From: Holothuria scabra
Lineage: Eukaryota > Echinodermata > Holothuroidea > Aspidochirotida > Holothuriidae
NCBI GenBank assembly: GCA_037179385.1
Contig: CM074193.1
Location: forward strand, 46,219,082-46,283,081
Length of the DNA stretch: 64,000 nt
Direction of reading: 5' to 3'
Below the pieces are notes generated by a model. It was not told the DNA's origin. It ran no database searches and saw only the letters and a list, made by a program, of their open reading frames with translations. Both the position numbers and the translations under genes were made by a program. This document shows positions 58,101 through 64,000 of this stretch, piece by piece (position 1 is the stretch's first letter; the number at the start of each line of letters is the position of its first letter).

Positions 58101-61100
58101 CGGGTCAATGGGTACCTTGTAGCCTTCTACACTTAACAGACTGCTGTTCGAACAGGATATCCTGTGTGATCGAGCCACTCTTAGGCCTCCTTAGTGGCGT
58201 GCGAAGGGGAGACCATTGGGACATGCCCCCCTCACAGATGCCATTTTTTCTTTGTTCTTAAAAATACGAAGTCTAACTTTAGTAACACAGATTTTATTCA
58301 AAAGATAGCATATGTGGCACCAGATTGTTAATAAGGACACCCAATTTTTCAAAAATTTTCAAAGGGGAAGGATTGTCTCTGCAAGGTCCTTCAGTGATGC
58401 CATTTTTTTTTAATTCCTATAAATAGACCTAGGCAAATTCCGTCAAATTCCAATTTTTACCTAAAATGGTAGACTCTGTTTCCCACTGGTGGCATCGATA
58501 AAAAAAGACTACATGTTTAGATTCTCTTTAAAAACATGAATACGCTGTTTTTGGCCATCTGAGGGGTCTGATTTTTCGAAATTTTCTTTACGCTCCACGC
58601 CAACCAACGGTGGCGCTTCGTTCAGTCTTTTGGGCAAAATTACATTTGTAGGGTCAAATTAGCTCTTAACTCTCTGATCACTTTGCAGTTTGCGAACATA
58701 TTTTGAAGTGAGCGTTTTATTGCAAAAGACAAAAGAAGAAAGCGGCTCGTTAGATTCTTCGTATAAGTCAGGAAAATGCTATTTCCGGCCATCTGAGGGG
58801 TCTGATTTTCGAAATTTTCTCTACGCTCCGCGCCAACCAATGGTGGAGCTCCGCTTAGATAATCTTTATGATAAAATAACGTTTTGTGACCAAGAAAACC
58901 CACAATCCTGTACCGATCAATGCTCTTTTATTTTGACTCCTAAAAGTGTGCAAATTTAATGACAAGTTTTACTTCGTAAGGTAGCATAAATGGCATAAGA
59001 ATGCATGTAAAGACACAAAAGTTTCAGTTTTATCCTCATGAACCACCGCGATTAACTTTTAACACTGTTCCTGTCAAAGTCGAAAATCTTGCACCATTTT
59101 GCATCTAGGCTCCTTGAAAACGTCAAAAAATTTCCGGACATCCCCTCCTCTTAGACCATACTGCATGCCCCCCCCCCCTCAGAGAAAATCTGCGTACGCC
59201 ACTGCGTTACTACATACAAATAAACCAGATATTGTTTACCAAAATAATATACTTTGTTATTTCCGATTGCTCTATGTTATACTTTAAGATTAAAATGCCG
59301 GTAATATTACAAAATAACATGGTAATGTTGTTATACTTGTAAATTTGCATATTTTATATGAAAAACATACACATTGACCGGGAAAAGTTTGGGGAAATTT
59401 CATACCTTTGCCCCCCCCATGGAAAAAATCCTAGCTACGCCACTGAAGCTCACATTAGCTGTCCAAAGATCCGTCAAAAAGTTATTATTCATAGTCAAAG
59501 TGTTAACATTACGAAGATTGTTTTGTAACCCCCAAACGAAAACTCGCTCATATTATTTGAAGATAAGTGTAAATATGTCAAGTTATAAAATTTATAGAAA
59601 GCATTTGATTGGACTTCTTGGATTAAATTCAAACCCAGGGAGAAACCGGAGATATTTCTTTTCATGAAACGCGTTGTTTTCGACCACTTGAATTCTATTC
59701 CCTCTGAGGCTAACATATTCAAGATATTCCAGAGGCTCAAGAGTGTTGCTTGGAACAGACTGAAGTTAGTATGCTGCACTTTCAGACTTTTAATCGATGT
59801 GGCATTTACAAACATCGCTTCATTTAAGGCTCTTATACCATTCGAGTACAGAGAAACGTCTACGAGACGAGGAATCATCGGTAGCATTATATCACCATCC
59901 GGGTTACATTTGTGTAAACAACTTGAAGTACCCTTATCCATACCTTACTCTCGATATGAGGAAATATTGTGAAATCAAAATATTTCCATCACATAAAATC
60001 GTCGAAAATCTGCAGACACAAAGTTCTGGAAACGAATCGGCGTCCAAATCCTTATTGCAAAGCAATATCCTCACCAAAAGCAAGATTATAGCAATCACGA
60101 AGGAGCAATTCTGAGACATTTTCCGATTTTTGTCTGAACAACTATGGTTTCTCTATCCTTTCAAAGGGAAATATTGCGTTTGTTTTACAAAGAAATTTCA
60201 TCCTTTTTAAACCAATATTTATTGGCAAAGAGTGATAAATAATGAAAAATAGGGCAGTATGGTAGCCTTTTTTTCACGAAATAAGTTTCCCTCAGATGGA
60301 AATTCAGTTTGCTTGTTGCTGGAGAATGATTTGTTCACCATAACTTTCAACATTTCAAAAGATGCAACTTCCATAACGGCTCTTGTGCATAATATTTTGA
60401 GGAGATGAAGCTTTTGTTGAGACCAAATGATTTTGATAATGAATAGAGCTGTTTTCTTTTAATACTTTGTGGTGCATAAACCAATATTTCCCTTTTATAC
60501 TGGCTCCACATATAGTAACAACTTATTACAGTGCTTCAAACGGTCAGAAACTGAGCCGTAAAACTCCATCTAATTTACTAACTATTACAGAGGTTTTTGG
60601 AATTAAAATATCGCGTTTAGCAACCCATTAAGTGGGATGCCTTTTGTGATGTAAATTTTTTAACGAAAAACATGCGTTGATCCCGCGGACGTATAGCTAC
60701 TTTTAAAAGATTGACTATTCCTTGTCCTGCTAGCAATTGCGTAGACAAATAGAGTCACTAAAATCATTTCTCTTTTTTCTTTCAATGTCCCGTATACATT
60801 TGTGCAGTGATCTTACAGCTCTTTGGTTTGTAATCCTAGGTTAGACGGTATAGGTTGCAACTGACTAAAACTGATTTTTTCAAAGCCTTTAATGGAAGGT
60901 GGGCTGCTTTTTCCAAAATATTTTGAAAGAAATTGTCTTAAAATAAGCAACATGGATTTTTTTGAAGATAAAGGGCTCTAGTGCTCCATTTGCAGTAACA
61001 CCCTGCATGAATAATATAAAAAAACGAATATAATAAAAATATACTTGCTTTTACGTTTCCCGTCAGCTGCTTCTTGTAACTACACTTACTATACAAGATT

Positions 61101-63942
61101 TTGCCTGTCAAAAGGGGCGGGGCTTGTGACGTAAGTGAAAGCACTCATATTATAGACGAATCCAAGCAGCTAGGGAAGTCCCTCAGCCCTAAACCATCTT
61201 GAGTTTATCATACATGAAATTCTAAACACTTCATTTTCAGTGAAATTGAGGGAATCAAGGGGTGTCTAAGTGCACAACCATCCATGATCAGGTAAGCAAA
61301 GAACTTGAAAGATTACAACTGATCGACGGCTAAATCAGACCATCTTTTGACTGTTTGCATTCGTCTATACATGCCAGCTAAATGGTTTCAACTTGTCAAA
61401 GGGTATAGGTTGTAAAGTACTGTTGTAGTCTTGACAAATAATTGTTTTTGGAAACTCTAAAAAATTGTCAAAAAGTTAGGAAAAATTGACCCTATAAGTA
61501 TAAGACAGTATAGACCAATCCGAAAAACGCTTGTGTTTGTTGAATGTAAGCGGCCATTAGTGGGGTCCATCAGTCTTAAATCGTCTTCATTTATTGTCTT
61601 CATCTAATTTCAAACAGTCATTTACAGTGATATTGAGGGAATCAAGAGGCATTACAGTGTGCAATCATCCATGGTACCGGAAAGCAAAGAAATTGATAGA
61701 TTAAATGGTGATGGACTTCAGTAATGGTCGACTAAAATCAGACCATCACTTGCTCTCCGGATTCGTCTATAGATCCATAAGGGTAACTTTTTTGGTCGGA
61801 GCTTTCATCTTTCTAATCAATTCTTTTATGGGACATAGGCCGACTTTCTCAAATACACGACGAATCTGTTTTTGGTTGGGTTAAAGGCCATTTGAGGTCA
61901 CTAGGGGTCAAAACACGAAAACCTCTTAAACAGGACATTTCACTGCAAGAATGGAATGGCCGACACTTTTCACAGTTGGTTTGTTGATTTGTCATGTTGA
62001 GAGTAAGAACCCTATGTGTTTTTGGTGGATTTCAAAGGTCATTTGAGGTCACCAGTGGTCAAAACCGGAAAACCTCGTAGACACGATATCTCAAGACAGG
62101 AAGGACCAACATTTTTCATATTTGGGTGTATAGATTCGTCATGTTGAGAAGAAGAACCTAGTGTTTTTGGTGGAGGTCAAAAGTCATTTGAGGTCACCAG
62201 GGATCAAAACACGCGAAAAACCTCCTTAACACGGTAACTCAAGATGGGAAAGACTTGCACTTTTCATATGTGATATATAGATTTGTCATGTGGGGAAGAA
62301 GAAACCTATTGTTTGTGATTGGGGTCAAAGGTCATTTGAGGTTACTCCCGATCAAAACACGAAAACCCTCGTAAACACGATATCTCCAGTTAGGAATGAT
62401 CGACACTTTTCGTATTTGAGATATAGATTTATCATGTCCAGTGGAAGATTGCTATTGTTTGTGGTTGGAGTCAAGGGTGATTTCAGGTCACCAGAGGTTA
62501 CACTGCTAAAACCAAGTCAATTTCCTTCAATTTTCAAATTTTTATTGCCTTGAGAGTTTGAAGTTTGCTGCCAACACTCATTTTGCCCCCTGAAAAGATT
62601 CCCCTGCCCCTCACAATATCTCAAGACAGCATGAAGGACAATTTTTATCTTTGGTTCATAGATTTGCTATTGTTCTTGGGTGGAGGCAAAGGTCATTTGA
62701 CCTCACAGTCACTAACTGCAAAAATCTCCTTAATGGCTTGTAGGCCCCCAGAAGTCAAATGCAAAGTCACCAGAGGTCATATGCCAGGTTACTAGAGGTC
62801 ATGTACCAGGTCATCAGACGTCATGTGCCAGGTCATCACATCAAAAGAAAGAATTTCCCAAGAATTTCCAAGATTACCATCTCAGGTCATCAGAGGTTAA
62901 AAAGCAAAATTGTCCCTTCGGCAAGAAATCACTAAGCCTTTGGCTTTCTGGTATCATCTGTCAACATTTTTTTATGAAATTGAACTATTTCCAGGCAAAA
63001 ACATTGGAATTGGTTATTAATCATGAACAACGTGATCGCCCGCACCTCTATTTACACTGCTTAAAGAGAGATATCGGTCAATTCAGACGTGAACCAATTG
63101 GTTGGGAACTGGGCCATAAACTCCATCTAACAACCTGATTGACTGACTTGAGTATTCTTTGAGTAAGATTGTGTCTGGACACAGATTACTTTCAGATAAC
63201 TTTCGGAGAGGCTAGAAGCCTACAACTAAACTGGTTCCAAGAATTGGAGCTGTCTGGGTGAGGAGATTTCACGTTGAGCTGTTTTAAAGTTTTAAAGGTA
63301 TATATCGCCGCAAAACAATGTCGTACTGTTACGTACCCTGAGTGCAATGTTCGAAGTATGCTCCGGTCTGCCTTTGGTTATTATAACGAATCGCCGCCGT
63401 TTGAAAAAAGCAAAAAAAATCCAGAATAATCTTGGGTTACTGTGGATTTTGAACAGTGTTGACTTTAAGTACACCCACTGCTACGTATAACTATTTTTTG
63501 TGGAATATAGAAAGGGATTTATTTCTTGAAAAAGCTGGTTTGTAAAATCAATTAAATTATCAATTTTACGGACGGAGTGAGGCGAAACGGACAGACCACC
63601 CTAACCGACACATTGTCATTCAACTGATAGTACCTTGCAATGACTTTCATCATTTTAATTTGCAATCGGGAGGTCGGGAGTAAAATGGAACCTACTGCCA
63701 TTATGCTTGGTGCTCAGCATAAGCAATGGGGACAGATGGAGTAGGGAAAACAAGCCAATGAGCCACAACTGGAACGACATGAACCAATTGGTTGGAAAAT
63801 GGGCTGCAAAACTCCATCAAATCCTCATTTTCATTTATTATCTCACCACGTTAGTTCTTTTTCTTTACAGTCGATGTACAACACTAACCGCAGTAATGCA
63901 AAAGGTTATTTTCTGGCAGGGCGGACGATGCTTTGGTGGCCG
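46091..63942 (+). CDS. SLC5/SGLT-type sodium-solute cotransporter, first two coding exons (partial)
   Basis: Exon 46091-46171 (27 codons) and exon 63871-63942 (24 codons) join in phase 0 across a 17.7 kb GT-AG intron. The product starts MAYDGLTG, continues with the membrane segment LDIVVIVLYFVVVVLVGLW and then SMYNTNRSNAKGYFLAGRTMLWWP. This matches the start of SLC5 family proteins (the [34 protein letters not shown] pattern of SGLT1), which couple Na+ flow to sugar or other solute uptake at the plasma membrane. The ATG at 46091 is the first in its frame. The N-terminus before the first helix is shorter (8 residues) than in vertebrate SGLTs. The rest lies beyond 64 kb, so the substrate cannot be assigned. 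Confidence 0.85.
47367..48601. mobile_element. 1.2 kb TA-flanked MITE with CACTCTTAAAA ends
   Basis: Ends CACTCTTAAAA (47367) and TTTTAAGAGTG (to 48601), an 11 bp perfect inverted repeat, each flanked outside by TA as in Tc1/mariner-type target sites. The subterminal parts (47380-47690 and 48360-48590) are filled with 'gttgggtaaa' or 'gcccaac' motifs, many in inverse orientation between the two sides. No transposase. Confidence 0.7.
48737..48955 (-). mobile_element. tRNA-derived SINE, minus orientation
   Basis: In the minus direction: 'gcatccgcctctcacgcaga' (anticodon arm, CTC loop), B-box-like 'gggttctattccc', 'ataccaaagactctaaaaat' and the body 'cataagcaatggagtaggca', ending near 'gtccgtaaaaatccatctaac'. 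It has the same Glu-like head as the 40.2 kb copy, partly truncated. Confidence 0.75.
49430..50947. mobile_element. Helentron-associated-like element with GGTCA tandem array (A)
   Basis: The left border has ATTCCTTGCC (49430-49439) pairing with GGCAAGGAAT (49447-49456). A (TG)n tract follows, then a tandem array with a unit of about 155-170 bp containing 'aaacacgatatctcgagaac', 'ggtacatgtgactatgctca' and GGTCA-rich text. The right border repeats GGCAAGGAAT (50913-50922), then a hairpin AAGCC-TTTT-GGCTT and TCTGGTT. A 5' motif inverted near the 3' end, a 3' hairpin and an inner tandem array are the layout of non-autonomous Helentrons (HINE/DINE-1 type). No helicase gene is present. Confidence 0.6.
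51461..52504. mobile_element. Helentron-associated-like element with GGTCA tandem array (B)
   Basis: Left AATGCATTCATGATGG and a (TG)n tract, then about five to six units of roughly 145 bp with 'ggtcaaaggtcatctggggt' and 'gaaaatctcgttaa', then a 3' hairpin AATGCA-TTTT-TGCATT (52483-52498) followed by CTGGTT. Same plan as element A with a different hairpin word, so a sister subfamily. Confidence 0.6.
52505..53769. other. Intronic, no gene seen
   Basis: A 94-residue open frame at 53279-53563 is Cys/Lys-rich in its first half but resembles no family I know and has no linked exon. Otherwise AT-rich. Confidence 0.4.
53770..54070. repeat. GGTCA array remnant, two units
   Basis: 'ctcaattatctcaagaaggg', 'atgaaggtcaaaggtcaatt' and 'gtcatttggggccactagag' match the units of elements A to C. 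The ends are not recognisable, so it is a truncated or decayed relative. Confidence 0.6.
54412..54690. mobile_element. MITE, family with CTCACCCCAAAC ends, copy 5
   Basis: TTAAAGGCCAAGTCCTCTCA at the left and GAGTTTGGGGTGAGAG at the right; the interior 'aaaatctgtcaatcaaaaga' matches the family. Confidence 0.65.
55288..55738. mobile_element. Foldback element with AGAGTGA motifs
   Basis: Left 'ggaatcacttatttaagagt' with 'agtccct..atcaagagtgaaactttgctctt'; right inverse 'aagggaccactcttaaaaag' and 'agtgatccctgc'. The inverted arms are about 80-100 bp. The interior repeats TTCACTC/GAGTGAA. Similar motifs lie just outside (55170-55260) and at 49355-49430. Confidence 0.65.
57398..59445. mobile_element. 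Non-autonomous hAT element, 2048 bp, in the LRR gene
   Basis: Begins CAGTGGCGTAGCTA and ends TAGCTACGCCACTG, a 14 bp perfect inverted repeat, followed inside by G/C tracts at both ends. The 8-mer AAGCTCAC flanks it perfectly (57390-57397 and 59446-59453). The LRR reading frame resumes after one copy of the duplication, so the insertion site is exact. No transposase is visible; the interior carries older repeats, including two GC-rich-core units. Confidence 0.88.
58560..58960 (+). repeat. Two GC-rich-core units inside the hAT element
   Basis: 'cgctccacgccaaccaacgg' near 58591 and 'cgctccgcgccaaccaatgg' near 58824, each preceded by 'catctgaggggtctgatttt'. Spacing is about 233 bp. They match the units at the window start. 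Confidence 0.7.
60150..60430 (-). repeat. Inverted copy of the 15.1 kb dispersed repeat
   Basis: 'agggaaatattgcgtttgtt', 'agggcagtatggtagccttt' and 'aaaagatgcaacttccataa' are the inverse of blocks in 15062-15345. Confidence 0.65.
61151..61379. mobile_element. MITE with TATAGACGAATCC ends, copy 2
   Basis: Left TATAGACGAATCC and right TGCATTCGTCTATA form inverted repeats; TA at each border fits a TA target. 229 bp, non-coding. Confidence 0.75.
61509..61771. mobile_element. MITE with TATAGACGAATCC ends, copy 3
   Basis: Left TATAGACCAATCC, right GGATTCGTCTATA. The interior shares 'attgagggaatcaa' and 'ctaaaatcagaccatcactt' with copy 2, 130 bp away. Confidence 0.75.
61780..62952. mobile_element. 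Helentron-associated-like element with GGTCA array (C)
   Basis: At least six irregular units with 'ggtcatttgaggtcaccag' and 'aacacgatatctcaagacag'. The right end 'cggcaagaaatcactaagcc' with hairpin AAGCC-TTT-GGCTT and TCTGGTA matches the right end of element A. The left end is not clear. Confidence 0.55.
63093..63135 (+). mobile_element. SINE tail fragment
   Basis: 'gaaccaattggttgggaact' then 'gggccataaactccatctaa' equals the 3' end of the SINE body. A similar stub is at 60536-60590. Confidence 0.5.
63683..63822 (+). mobile_element. SINE body just upstream of SLC5 exon 2
   Basis: 'aaaatggaacctactgccat', 'cagcataagcaatgggg', 'aacaagccaatgagccacaa' and 'ggttggaaaatgggctgcaa'. The head is missing. 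It ends about 50 bases before the exon 2 acceptor. Confidence 0.7.
63871..63942 (+). CDS. SLC5-type transporter, coding exon 2
   Basis: 24 codons. Acceptor TTCTTTACAG|TCGATG, donor GGCCG|GTAAGT, phase 0. Encodes GYFLAGRTMLWWP, the most conserved early motif of the SLC5 family; the next exon should begin with the V/I-G-A-S-L-F-type helix. Confidence 0.87.
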
Positions 63943-64000
63943 GTAAGTACAATAATAAATTTTACAAAAGGCATATGCAGGCCCCACCCCCTGAGAATTC

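Larger units (their letters stand above)
56525..60119 (-). pseudogene. LRR transmembrane receptor (Toll-like ectodomain), broken and split by a transposon
   Basis: Leftward from ATG at 60119: signal peptide (CSFVIAIILLLVRILLC), a Cys pair (CVCRF..LC), then leucine-rich repeats spread over several frames, for example LEYLEYVSLRGNRIQVVENN in one and YLHLSSNNMSEF in another. Frame breaks occur near 59950, 59745, 59650 and 59530 (a G5 run on the minus strand). A 2048 bp element sits at 57398-59445; beyond it 290 residues stay open (57397-56525) with more LRRs, a C-terminal cap (C162, C164, C185, C205 of that segment) and a membrane helix at 232-254. The short tail has no TIR domain and its last ~28 residues look repeat-derived. 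Such receptors sense ligands at the cell surface. It lies antisense in the SLC5 intron. Confidence 0.75.

Noticed and set aside
59495..59941. A single 148-residue gene on the minus strand
   Set aside because: LRR text leaves this frame in the middle (about 59745-59650) and returns, so the open frame is a partial and misleading view of a broken gene.

Overview
The window is eukaryotic genomic DNA from an animal. The genes are split by GT-AG introns, tRNA-derived SINEs, MITEs and hAT-like elements lie in almost every intron, and poly-G/poly-C tracts are frequent. The protein families (a DUF4062-NACHT STAND ATPase, a Toll-like LRR receptor, an SLC5 transporter, a Crypton-type recombinase) together with the repeat style suggest a marine invertebrate deuterostome, most likely an echinoderm such as a sea cucumber. 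That placement is inference. No rRNA, CRISPR array or bacterial-type operon is visible.

Layout. 1-12.3 kb: no convincing host gene. It holds clusters of a repeat with a conserved core (CGCTCCGCGCCAACC), a MITE copy, a LINE 3'-end fragment on the minus strand (7643-7915), a SINE split by a hAT-type MITE (about 9.2-9.9 kb) and a G-rich repeat that itself carries a MITE. 12.7-32.8 kb: one complete-looking plus-strand gene of 13 coding exons, all joined in phase, encoding 880 residues: DUF4062-like N-terminus, NACHT-type P-loop NTPase, helical/winged-helix region and a Cys-rich zinc-ribbon-like tail. A partial copy of exon 8 lies 4.3 kb upstream of the real one. 34.0-36.2 kb: a decayed Crypton-like (DUF3504 tyrosine recombinase) gene on the minus strand inside a pair of inverted repeats. 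36.2-46.0 kb: repeats only, including a nearly full-length SINE with a tRNA-Glu-like head. 46.09-63.94 kb: the first two coding exons of a plus-strand SLC5/SGLT-type sodium-solute cotransporter, separated by a 17.7 kb intron; the gene continues past the window.

The SLC5 intron is packed. It contains a 1.2 kb TA-flanked MITE, a SINE, three long arrays rich in AGGTCA motifs (two or three with hairpin ends that look like Helentron-associated elements), a foldback element, and a broken LRR transmembrane receptor gene on the opposite strand. That receptor gene is split by a 2048 bp hAT-type element with a 14 bp terminal inverted repeat and a perfect 8 bp target duplication.

The genes are not an obvious functional unit. 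The most interesting points are the TPR-less DUF4062-NACHT gene and its exon relic, the nuclear-receptor-like half-site arrays inside mobile elements, the Crypton-like gene between inverted repeats, and the dated series of insertions that broke the LRR receptor.
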